Source: Ruminococcus flavefaciens
Lineage (GTDB): Bacteria > Bacillota > Clostridia > Oscillospirales > Ruminococcaceae
Reading direction: 5' to 3'
Length of the DNA: 50,382 nt
Assembly (NCBI GenBank): GCA_004554385.1
Contig: SFMO01000087.1
Coordinates: 1 to 50,382, forward strand
Shown: piece by piece, positions 17,302-24,514 of the stretch
How positions within the stretch are numbered: position 1 is the stretch's first letter
How the letters are laid out: every line of letters begins with the position of its first letter
Translations under genes and position numbers: made by a program
Notes under the pieces: generated by a model
Seen by the model: only the letters and a program-made list of their open reading frames with translations
Database searches by the model: none
What the model was told of the DNA's origin: nothing

Positions 17302-17890
17302 TATTATATGCGTAACTGCCCGTAAGCTTTGCAGCGGCGATTTTTGGGGGCAGCTTGAAAAGATAGCAGAAGCCGCTCCGAAGTATATAATTCTCCGCGA
17401 AAAGGACCTCGATGAAGATGAATACTCTGCTCTTGCGCGGAAGGCTATGGAGATTTGCTTCCATAGTGAGACAAAGCTTATTCTGCATTACTACTGGAAA
17501 ATTGCTGATGAACTCGGGGCTGACAGTATTCACCTGCCGCTGCACATACTTCGCGAGCTTACAGCTGAGGATAAGAGAAGCTTTCGTCTCATCGGAGCTT
17601 CCTGCCATTCTGTGGAAGATGCTGTTGAGGCAGAAAAACTGGGAGCAGATTATATAACAGCAGGCCATGTTTTCGCAACTGACTGTAAAAAGGGACTGCC
17701 GCCGCGAGGACTTGATTTTCTGCACAGTGTATGTGAAAGCGTTAAGATATCTGTTTATGCTATCGGCGGTATAGCTCCCGAAAACTTTGGTCAGGTAATA
17801 GAGGCAGGTGCTTCGGGAGCCTGTGTTATGAGCGGTTTTATGAGAAGTTCAGACCCTAAAGCGCTTATGAGTAAATTTAATAGGAAGTGA
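17294..17890 (+). CDS. tenI: Thiazole tautomerase TenI-like
   Basis: 198 aa, ThiE/TenI superfamily barrel. The segment GHVFATDCKKGLPPRGL matches the TenI active-site loop, with His125 in the place of the TenI catalytic His. The phosphate site GGIAPENF and GACVMSGF are present. It lacks the ThiE pattern KTNA and the DDY.A motif seen in the next gene, so tautomerase is a better call than a second ThiE. Overlaps thiH by 8 bases, 4 bases before thiE. Confidence 0.8.
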   Translation: MSDIICVTARKLCSGDFWGQLEKIAEAAPKYIILREKDLDEDEYSALARKAMEICFHSETKLILHYYWKIADELGADSIHLPLHILRELTAEDKRSFRLIGASCHSVEDAVEAEKLGADYITAGHVFATDCKKGLPPRGLDFLHSVCESVKISVYAIGGIAPENFGQVIEAGASGACVMSGFMRSSDPKALMSKFNRK

Positions 17891-17894
17891 ATAT

Positions 17895-18530
17895 ATGAAG
17901 TTTGATAAAAAGCAGCTTCTGCTCTACGCTGTTACAGAAAGGAGCTGCCTCCGCGGCATAAGCCTTGAGGAGGCTGTGGAGCAGGCTATTCTTGGAGGAG
18001 TTACCTGCGTACAGCTCCGTGAAAAGAATATCAGTCAGGATGAGCTTATCGGGAAAGCCAAAAAACTCCTTGTGATATGCCATAAGCATGGTGTTCCGCT
18101 TATAATAAACGATGACTATGAGGCCGCACTGAAGAGTGGTGCAGACGGTGTACATGTCGGTATCGAGGACGCGCCTGTAAAAGAAATAAGAAGGATAGCA
18201 GGTGAGAGCTTTATTATAGGAGCTACTGCCAAAACAGTGGAGCAGGCAAAGCTTGCAGAAGCCTCGGGCGCTGATTACCTAGGCGTAGGTGCAGTATTTC
18301 CGTCTCCGACAAAAACCAATGCCATAAGGATAACACCTCAGCAGCTGTCAGAGATATGCGGATCTGTTGCTCTGCCTGCTGTTGCCATCGGAGGTATTAC
18401 AGCAGAAAATGTCCATGAGATAAAGGGCTGCGGACACAGCGGTATTGCTGTGGTATCTGCAATATTCGGTGCTGAAGATGTAAAAGCGGCAGCTCAGAAG
18501 CTATGCACTGCTGCGGAAGAAACAATATAA
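17895..18530 (+). CDS. thiE: Thiamine phosphate synthase ThiE
   Basis: 211 aa, normal length. LREKN, INDDYEAALKSGADGVHVG, GATAKTVEQA, LGVGAVFPSPTKTNA and AIGGITAENV are classical ThiE motifs. It joins the thiazole phosphate and pyrimidine pyrophosphate. Last gene of the operon, followed at once by a terminator. No thiC or thiD lies in the window. Confidence 0.95.
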   Translation: MKFDKKQLLLYAVTERSCLRGISLEEAVEQAILGGVTCVQLREKNISQDELIGKAKKLLVICHKHGVPLIINDDYEAALKSGADGVHVGIEDAPVKEIRRIAGESFIIGATAKTVEQAKLAEASGADYLGVGAVFPSPTKTNAIRITPQQLSEICGSVALPAVAIGGITAENVHEIKGCGHSGIAVVSAIFGAEDVKAAAQKLCTAAEETI

Positions 18531-18533
18531 AAG

Positions 18534-18562
18534 AAAAGCTGCGTATCAAACGCAGCTTTTTT
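18534..18562. terminator. Bidirectional terminator, thiE and the 17-codon gene
   Basis: Arms AAAAGCTGCGT and ACGCAGCTTTT with a 5-nt loop, T-rich on both strands. Confidence 0.9.
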
Positions 18563-18567
18563 GTCTG

Positions 18568-18621
18568 TTATTTGCAGCAGATACCGAACATCTCACAGAG
18601 TATCTTCCAGATGTTGCACAT
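18568..18621 (-). CDS. 17-aa Cys-rich peptide with its own promoter and terminator
   Basis: Minus-strand ORF MCNIWKILCEMFGICCK, stop TAA. AGGAGG sits exactly 9 bases before the ATG. A near-perfect sigma-A promoter lies at 18666-18694 and a strong terminator begins 5 bases after the stop. The 5' leader can form a CACC-GAAAT-GGTG hairpin. The predicted RNA is only about 125 nt. Four Cys (2, 9, 15, 16) with hydrophobic and amphipathic residues. No family known to me; it could be a signal peptide of a new kind, a leader, or a small membrane or metal-binding peptide. That it is translated is inferred from the site arrangement. Confidence 0.6.
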   Translation of the reverse strand: MCNIWKILCEMFGICCK

Positions 18622-18665
18622 AATAATATCCCTCCTGTATGTATTCACCATTTCGGTGTGATTAT

Positions 18666-18694
18666 ATTATAGCATGGGGGATATGTTTTATCAA
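18666..18694 (-). promoter_or_regulatory. Promoter of the 17-aa gene
   Basis: TTGATA, 17-nt spacer, TATAAT on the minus strand. It lies in the 3' flank of tspO, outside any gene. Confidence 0.8.
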
Positions 18695-18733
18695 TGCAAA
18701 GATTATGGCAGAAAAATCGGCAGAAATTACTCT

Positions 18734-19207
18734 TCAGTTGAGAAAATATATAGCCACTGCAAGATATGACGCAAAGCCGAGCCATACAAGGTATGGAATA
18801 TTGAGCTTTGCTGCAGCAGGGGATATACGCCTGAATGAGAGTATCATAGCTCCCACGAGCATAAACAGCAGTACGGCAACAGATGCGGCAATGGCGAATG
18901 CACGGAATCTGAAGAAGATTATGCTCCATGAGAAGTTTACTCCAAGCTGTATGTAGTACAGCCGAAGGGCAGAGGCACGTTTTATCTCGTTTTTTCTGTT
19001 GTTCCATATCATGTAAGCCGATACACCCATAAGTGCATAGAGTATCGCCCATACAACAGGAAAAAGCCACGACGGCGGGGACAGCGGCGGTCTTATGACC
19101 TCTGAGTAAAAATCGGAGAAATTCCCCGAAAACAGAGCAGACAGCGCACCCACAAGCTCTGCTGTGACAACAAAAATAAGCAGATCCGTTAACCTGAAGT
19201 TTTTCAT
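18734..19207 (-). CDS. tspO: TspO/MBR family membrane protein
   Basis: 157 aa, five membrane helices. Family motifs RPPLSPPSWLFPVVWAILYALMGVSAY and QLGVNFSWSIIFF (about residues 38-64 and 86-100). These proteins bind porphyrins and related ligands at the membrane; the role in bacteria is still debated. AGAGGT precedes the ATG. It is upstream of, but not cotranscribed with, the 17-aa gene, which has its own promoter. Confidence 0.9.
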   Translation of the reverse strand: MKNFRLTDLLIFVVTAELVGALSALFSGNFSDFYSEVIRPPLSPPSWLFPVVWAILYALMGVSAYMIWNNRKNEIKRASALRLYYIQLGVNFSWSIIFFRFRAFAIAASVAVLLFMLVGAMILSFRRISPAAAKLNIPYLVWLGFASYLAVAIYFLN

Positions 19208-19264
19208 AGTATTACCTCTTTTGATTTGATAGTAAATACTATGACGGATCTGCTCATAATATGT

Positions 19265-19927
19265 CTATTTAAGTGGATACAGGCAGTCATAGACTGCGTA
19301 GAACTTCAATGGGATATGCTTGTCGATGTGGCATTTCCCGAAGAACCATTTCTTGTAGGTACAGTTTTTGATTATATCCTCAAAAAATGCGTGGACCTCA
19401 AGGTGTTCGAGGACGTCGACGCCCAGACACTCCTTCAGTGAAGCAGGAGGCTCATGGGTTATGACATAGTCCACATTGTAGTTATGCTCTTTCAGGTTGG
19501 CGATACCGTCCAGTATTTCCTGATGAGTGGGCTGTTCCCGTTCCCACCAGTCAATATTCCTGCGGAAGTCTATATCCTGGCTGTGACCGCCGCCAAAGGC
19601 AAATATCTTCTTTTTTTCGATGGTGTAGACCTGACCGCGCATTAGGTGGAAGATATTTTTTTCGATGAGATGTATCTTTCCGCCGTTCCATGTTTCGATG
19701 GGGTATTTTTCAAGCAGGTCGTAGTTTTCGTGACAGCCATCCACAAAAGCTATTCTGAAATTTTTTTCGGCAAGCTTTTTCAGAGCTGCCTTTTCCTGTT
19801 TTGAATCATCCCAGATGAACCCGAAATCGCCTGCGATTATAAGGGTATCACCGCGGGATAATTTTTTCATTTCAGAGCTTTTAAAACGTGTGATGTCTCC
19901 GTGAGTGTCTCCTGTAACGTAGATCAC
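19265..19927 (-). CDS. Calcineurin-type metallophosphoesterase
   Basis: 220 aa. Metal motifs GDTHGD (6-11), GDFGF.WDD, GCHENYD, HEPP and the C-terminal GKCHIDK. Start is a GTG with GGAGG 8 bases upstream; the in-line ATG two bases earlier reads directly into TGA. Substrate unknown. A minus-strand promoter TTTACG-17-TACAAT lies near 19997-20025. Confidence 0.88.
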   Translation of the reverse strand: MIYVTGDTHGDITRFKSSEMKKLSRGDTLIIAGDFGFIWDDSKQEKAALKKLAEKNFRIAFVDGCHENYDLLEKYPIETWNGGKIHLIEKNIFHLMRGQVYTIEKKKIFAFGGGHSQDIDFRRNIDWWEREQPTHQEILDGIANLKEHNYNVDYVITHEPPASLKECLGVDVLEHLEVHAFFEDIIKNCTYKKWFFGKCHIDKHIPLKFYAVYDCLYPLK

Positions 19928-20175
19928 ATTAAAACCTCCGTTCTTTTGTTCTTTATAGCAGCTTTTTATATCTGTACTGCATTCTGTGATTAATATTGTA
20001 TCATATTTTTCTGTAAACGTAAAGGGGAGACAAAAAAATTTTCGGAAAATTAAAAAAAATTTCAGAAACCTCTTTTAAAAGCAGAAAAAATCTGTTATAA
20101 TATAGTGTACACCAAATAACTAATGGAAGTTTACTGAAATAATGCGAAGGTTTCGCTTGATATAAAGGAGAAATT

Positions 20176-21594
20176 ATGAAGAGATTACTATCCCTGCTGG
20201 CGGCGGCTGTTATAGTTCTGCCGAGTATCTGCGCCTCAAAGGCGAGGGCAGTGAATTTTCCGCTGAAAAAGCCTATACAGAGCGAGTCGGCAGTACTTAT
20301 GAATCTTGATTCAAATATGGTCATCCATGAAAAGAACGCTGACGCAAAGCAGATGCCCGGACCGCTTGTAAATATCATGACGGCTGTGGTCTGTCTTGAA
20401 AACTGCACTGATCTTGACGAAAAGGTGACTATTGACGAGTCAATATACGAATATCTGTATAATTACGAATATCCCGATGATCTCAGATTTGCAGAGATCG
20501 AGGACGGTGATGTCCTTACCATGACCGACCTGCTGTATGCTATGATGCTCACATCATCCGTGGAAGCCTGCGAGACTATCGCTTATAAGATAGGCAAGGG
20601 CGATACTGCAAGATTTATCGATATGATGAACGCAAAAGCGGCGGAGCTTGGCTTGTTCGATACGCATTTTACCAATGCTACGGGCTTGTATGATCCGAAT
20701 CAGTACACTACTGCAAACGACATGACAAAGCTGACGCTGTATGCTCTTGATGTTCCGATGTTTGAGACCATAGCTACGACCTACAGTTATACACCCTCGA
20801 TACCCAACACTGAGCACCATGAGAATCCCGAGGAGTGGATCTGGACTCATTCAAATGTTATGATGAATTCTTCAAGCAACGATGCCTACAGCGGTACGAA
20901 GGGCATAAAGACCGCAAACCTTGACATGGCAGGCAGAAACATCATTACAATGGCAAGCCGCGACGGCAATAAATATCTTGCGGTGCTTCTGAAGTCTCCG
21001 CTGAAATCCGCTGACGGTGAGACCGCATTTTATCACATAGTTGATGCTATGTCGCTTTTCGACTGGGCTTTTGACAATTTCTCATATCAGACTATACTTG
21101 CTGATACTGCTGAGGTAGGTGAGCTTCCTGTTGAGCTTGCGGATGGAAATGATTACGTTCTTGCAAAGCCGAAGGAGGAATTTACCCGTTTGTGGTACAA
21201 CGAGATCGATATTTCGACCATTAGCCGTGATAAGGTAGAGTGGTACAAGAATTCGCTTCAGGCACCTGTTGCAAAGGGTGAGCCTCTCGGCAAGGTAACT
21301 CTTGAATATTCGGGTGAAGAGATCGGCACTGTTGAGATAGTTGCGGTGAGCAATGTTGAGCGCTCCGCATCAAAGTACAATCTGTATGTAGCCAAAATGT
21401 TCAGAAAATCAAGGTGGTTCAACAGGGCGCTTCTGATCTCATTCCTGCTGTGTGCGATATACGTTCTTGTGTGTATCTATGCATATGTGGTATTCAAGAG
21501 CAAGTCAAAGCCCATGAAGCCCATTTACGCTGTGCCAAAGGTCAGTGACAAGGACAGGAGAAGGCGCAGACCACAGGATTTTGAAGAAAAATAA
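20176..21594 (+). CDS. S11 D-Ala-D-Ala carboxypeptidase-like protein, catalytic motifs degenerate
   Basis: 472 aa, PBP5/DacF-like. Signal peptide 1-25; carboxypeptidase-like domain 35-290; C-terminal beta domain 300-410; membrane helix about 413-437 and a basic cytoplasmic tail. The family needs S-x-x-K, S-x-N and K-T-G. Here the first is P63-L-V-N66 (in PGPLVNIMT), the second is S127-S-V129, the third is K245-T-A247. All three are broken while the flanking residues (IMT, AMMLTS, GIKT, AGRN) stay conserved. It is probably a non-hydrolysing peptidoglycan or protein partner. AAAGGAG precedes the ATG. Confidence 0.85.
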   Translation: MKRLLSLLAAAVIVLPSICASKARAVNFPLKKPIQSESAVLMNLDSNMVIHEKNADAKQMPGPLVNIMTAVVCLENCTDLDEKVTIDESIYEYLYNYEYPDDLRFAEIEDGDVLTMTDLLYAMMLTSSVEACETIAYKIGKGDTARFIDMMNAKAAELGLFDTHFTNATGLYDPNQYTTANDMTKLTLYALDVPMFETIATTYSYTPSIPNTEHHENPEEWIWTHSNVMMNSSSNDAYSGTKGIKTANLDMAGRNIITMASRDGNKYLAVLLKSPLKSADGETAFYHIVDAMSLFDWAFDNFSYQTILADTAEVGELPVELADGNDYVLAKPKEEFTRLWYNEIDISTISRDKVEWYKNSLQAPVAKGEPLGKVTLEYSGEEIGTVEIVAVSNVERSASKYNLYVAKMFRKSRWFNRALLISFLLCAIYVLVCIYAYVVFKSKSKPMKPIYAVPKVSDKDRRRRRPQDFEEK

Positions 21595-21597
21595 CTG

Positions 21598-21634
21598 AAA
21601 TACCGTACAGCAGATAAGCTGTACGGTATTTCTT
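21598..21634. terminator. Bidirectional terminator
   Basis: Perfect 14-bp arms AAATACCGTACAGC and GCTGTACGGTATTT with a 6-nt loop between convergent genes; a run of T follows on the plus strand. Confidence 0.88.
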
Positions 21635-22372
21635 TTATAATGTGATAAAGTCGCTGCTGGAATAGCCTGTTATACCATTGTAGCTGACAACATACCAGCC
21701 GTTTGTCTCGCCGTTTATCATTACAGAGGCTCCGTCGGGCATGGAGCCGATAATATTCCCTGATAATGAAGGATAGCTTCGGATATTAAGGCGGCTGCCG
21801 TCTGTGGTGACGGTTCCCCAGCGGACTGCTCCTGCAGGCACAAATGGGATACCGAAGTAATCACACAGGGAATTTGCGATATTCGCGGCAATGGCTTCAA
21901 GATTGTTTTTCAGCCACGCTTCATCGGCAAAATTATCATGGTATCCAAGCTCGCAAAGCACTGCAACTGCCCTTGTTCTCAGAACCTCTCCGAGGGAATA
22001 GGTGGGAACAGCTCTGACCTTATCGGGAAGGGGATAGATAGCCTTTAAGTTATTGGCTATTATATTTGCGAGTTTTTCGCTCAGTGTGCTTTTGGGAGCA
22101 AAGTAGATATCTATGCCTCTTAGCCTGCCCGACAGACTGTCTGGAGCGGCGTTTGAGTGAAGGGCGAGATGAACATCGTAGCTTCCTGCGTTTGAGTCAG
22201 CGATCGCTCCCGTTACATTTCTGACGGGATCATTGCGGACAAAGCTTATGCCGCATGATCTGAGATATGGCTCCATCCGGTCAGCAAGGAGATTCATGTA
22301 AAGTTCCTCGTTGCCCTCTGTGGCATATTGGTTCCATTCCTGAGTAGACGGACTTAAAAATACCTTTGGCAT
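21635..22372 (-). CDS. N-acetylmuramoyl-L-alanine amidase with SH3-like domain
   Basis: 245 aa. Amidase_3 domain 1-175: Glu in EGNEELYMN, His in LALHSNAAP, Glu in VLCELGYHDN. The usual first zinc His (DPGHGG) is replaced by FLSPSTQEWN, a variant I have seen in other clostridial amidases, so loss of activity cannot be concluded. Residues 180-245 are an SH3b-like domain (LNIRSYPSLSGNIIGSMPDGASV). No signal peptide is evident, so export is unclear. AAAGGAA precedes the ATG. Cuts the amide bond of peptidoglycan stem peptides. Confidence 0.82.
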   Translation of the reverse strand: MPKVFLSPSTQEWNQYATEGNEELYMNLLADRMEPYLRSCGISFVRNDPVRNVTGAIADSNAGSYDVHLALHSNAAPDSLSGRLRGIDIYFAPKSTLSEKLANIIANNLKAIYPLPDKVRAVPTYSLGEVLRTRAVAVLCELGYHDNFADEAWLKNNLEAIAANIANSLCDYFGIPFVPAGAVRWGTVTTDGSRLNIRSYPSLSGNIIGSMPDGASVMINGETNGWYVVSYNGITGYSSSDFITL

Positions 22373-22449
22373 AAAAACATTCCTTTCTGTAGATTGAGAA
22401 AGCTCTCAATACATTTTATGCAGGGGCAGGAAAAATGTTTTCAAACCAC

Positions 22450-22492
22450 TTGACTTTTATCATTTAAAGTGCTATACTTTAAATGATAAAAG
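22450..22492 (+). promoter_or_regulatory. tyrA promoter fully covered by a perfect dyad
   Basis: TTGACT (22450-22455), 17-nt spacer, TATACT (22473-22478). CTTTTATCATTTAAAG (22454-22469) and its exact reverse complement (22477-22492) flank TGCTATA. The arms cover part of the -35, the spacer, the -10 and the likely start point. This is the shape of an operator for a dimeric or tetrameric repressor. Confidence 0.75.
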
Positions 22493-22512
22493 AAAACGGG
22501 AGGCTTTAATAT

Positions 22513-23364
22513 ATGAATATTCTTGTTGTAGGACTCGGACTTATCGGCGGCTCACTTTGCAAGGCACTGAAAAAATATACATATCACACCGTAACAGGCT
22601 GTGACATTAATCACGACATTGAGAACGCCGCTCTACGCGACGTGGCACTTGACAATGTTTTCAGCGGAAGCTTTGAGGGCTATGACCTTATTGTTATAGC
22701 ACTTTTTCCACAGGGAGCAGAGCAGTTCTTCAAGGAAAATGCAGGTAAAATAAGCAAAAACACCCTTATAACCGATGTATGCGGCATTAAGGGCGAGTTT
22801 TCAAGGAGAATGAAAGAGATCGCAGAGGCGAATGGCTTGCGTTACCTTGGCATCCACCCTATGGCAGGCAAGGAGTTCGGCGGATACTACAACAGCACAG
22901 CGGATCTTTTTGTAAAGGCAAACTTTATTATAGCACCATTTGAGGACAGCAGAGAAGAGGATACAGAGCTTCTCAGGCAGTTAGCTTCTGAGATAGGCGC
23001 AGGCAAGATTGTAGTGACAAGCCCTGATAACCATGACAAGATGATAGCCTATACCTCACAGTTGGCACATATTGTTTCAAGCGCGTATGTAAAGAGTCCT
23101 GAGCTTGGTCTGGAGTGCGGATTCAGCGGCGGAAGCTTTCAGGATATGACCAGGATCGCCACTATGAACGAAAAAATGTGGACAGACCTCTTTATGCAGA
23201 ACAGAGAGAATCTTCAGTATGAGCTGGATACTCTCATTGCAAATCTCAACAAGTACAGTGACGCACTGAAAAGCGGAGACAAGGACAAAATGAAAGCCCT
23301 CATTGCTGAGGGCAGGGAGCTCAAGGAAGAAAACCTCCGTCACAGAGTCGGTCAGCCTAACTAA
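22513..23364 (+). CDS. tyrA: Prephenate dehydrogenase TyrA
   Basis: 283 aa. NAD-binding GLGLIGGS (7-14), then DVCGIKGEF, HPMAGKE and the helical C-terminal part with SQLAHIVSSAYV and SGGSFQDMTRIA. Converts prephenate to 4-hydroxyphenylpyruvate for tyrosine synthesis. No ACT domain, so no feedback site at the C-terminus. It overlaps the convergent pseudouridine synthase gene by 8 bases. Driven by the dyad-covered promoter. Confidence 0.93.
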   Translation: MNILVVGLGLIGGSLCKALKKYTYHTVTGCDINHDIENAALRDVALDNVFSGSFEGYDLIVIALFPQGAEQFFKENAGKISKNTLITDVCGIKGEFSRRMKEIAEANGLRYLGIHPMAGKEFGGYYNSTADLFVKANFIIAPFEDSREEDTELLRQLASEIGAGKIVVTSPDNHDKMIAYTSQLAHIVSSAYVKSPELGLECGFSGGSFQDMTRIATMNEKMWTDLFMQNRENLQYELDTLIANLNKYSDALKSGDKDKMKALIAEGRELKEENLRHRVGQPN

Positions 23365-24307
23365 AGAACCGTACTTCAAAATCAGGCTTCGGAGCTGTTA
23401 TTTCAAGCTTGTTCAAGTAGCTGACGGCGGATTCCTCAGGAAGCTCAAACTTCAGAGAATAGGCACAGAGCGCCTGACGGAATACGGCATATCGCTTGTT
23501 TGATGCAGTATTTCCGTATTTGCCGTCGCCAAGGACAGGTGCACCGATGTGAGCAAGGTGAGCGCGTATCTGGTGGGTACGTCCCGTATAAAGTGTAACT
23601 TCAACAAGAGCCAGCGGAGCTTTTTCCGCAAGAACGCGGTAACCTGTTTTTATTGGCTTGAATCCGTCACATGGCGAGTCGAGGATCTTAACGAGATTCC
23701 TTGACTCGTCTTTCTGATGATAGGCGGTGATAATGTCCTCATTTTGGGGCGGAGCTGATGTGGTTATGCAGTGATAGACCTTGTGGACGCAGCCGTTTTT
23801 TATAGCCGCATTGATGTCCCTGAGAGCAGAGGCTGTTTTGGCAGCGGTTACAAGTCCGCAGGTGTTTCTGTCAAGCCGGCTGCAAAGCGCAGGGGCGAAG
23901 GAATTCTCACTGTCGGGGGAATATTCCTTCTTATCGTAAAGGTAGTGCTTTATCCTGTCGATGAGGGTATCGGTAAGGGGGCTTCCGTTTGAATGTGAGT
24001 CAAGACCGACAGGCTTGTTTACGATGATGACATTTTCGTCCTCATAAACTATGTCAAGCTCTGTTGAGAATTTTAAAAAGCTCATATCGTGCTGCCTGAC
24101 TTCTGAAACGTCATCTTTTACATAAATAGTTACGATATCGCCTGTGTTCAGTCTTGAAGCAATATCGCAGCGTTTGCCGTTTATTTTTATGTCTTTTTTC
24201 CTGATAAGACGGTACATCATGCTCTTGGGGAGGTCCGGAAGAGCTTTTGTCACAAATTTGTCGATCCTTTGACCGCTGTCATTGTCATTTATTACAAATT
24301 TCTTCAT
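23357..24307 (-). CDS. RluA-family pseudouridine synthase
   Basis: 316 aa. S4 RNA-binding domain about 10-65 (SGQRIDKFVTKAL, LIRKKDIKINGKR). Catalytic Asp146 in LCSRLDRNTCGLV. C-terminal TGRTHQIRAHLAHIGAPVLGDGKYG. Isomerises uridine in 23S rRNA or a tRNA; the exact site cannot be told. AGGAG lies before the ATG. Confidence 0.93.
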   Translation of the reverse strand: MKKFVINDNDSGQRIDKFVTKALPDLPKSMMYRLIRKKDIKINGKRCDIASRLNTGDIVTIYVKDDVSEVRQHDMSFLKFSTELDIVYEDENVIIVNKPVGLDSHSNGSPLTDTLIDRIKHYLYDKKEYSPDSENSFAPALCSRLDRNTCGLVTAAKTASALRDINAAIKNGCVHKVYHCITTSAPPQNEDIITAYHQKDESRNLVKILDSPCDGFKPIKTGYRVLAEKAPLALVEVTLYTGRTHQIRAHLAHIGAPVLGDGKYGNTASNKRYAVFRQALCAYSLKFELPEESAVSYLNKLEITAPKPDFEVRFFS

Positions 24308-24420
24308 TTATATTCTCCTGAATATTACAAAAAAGTATCTATAAGTTACAAAAACATTTCCTTAATTTCTTCAAACCATACAAAAAAGTGCTGTTCTCAA
24401 TACTTTTTGAGCTGTAAAGG

Positions 24421-24449
24421 TTGAAATGTTTTGAGAAGTATGTTATAAT
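24421..24449 (+). promoter_or_regulatory. Sigma-A promoter of the GH25 gene
   Basis: TTGAAA, 17-nt spacer, TATAAT. The stretch 24308-24420 before it is AT-rich and shows only repeated TTACAAAAA motifs. Confidence 0.8.
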
Positions 24450-24514
24450 TTACAAAAAGCTATGACACGTTTATTTGTTTTTTGTAACGTTAACGAAAAG
24501 GAGTTTGATCGGAT

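Noticed and set aside
21635..22372. Amidase as another pseudoenzyme
   Set aside because: The usual first zinc His is missing, but the SPSxQ variant seems common in clostridial amidases, so inactivity is not supported.
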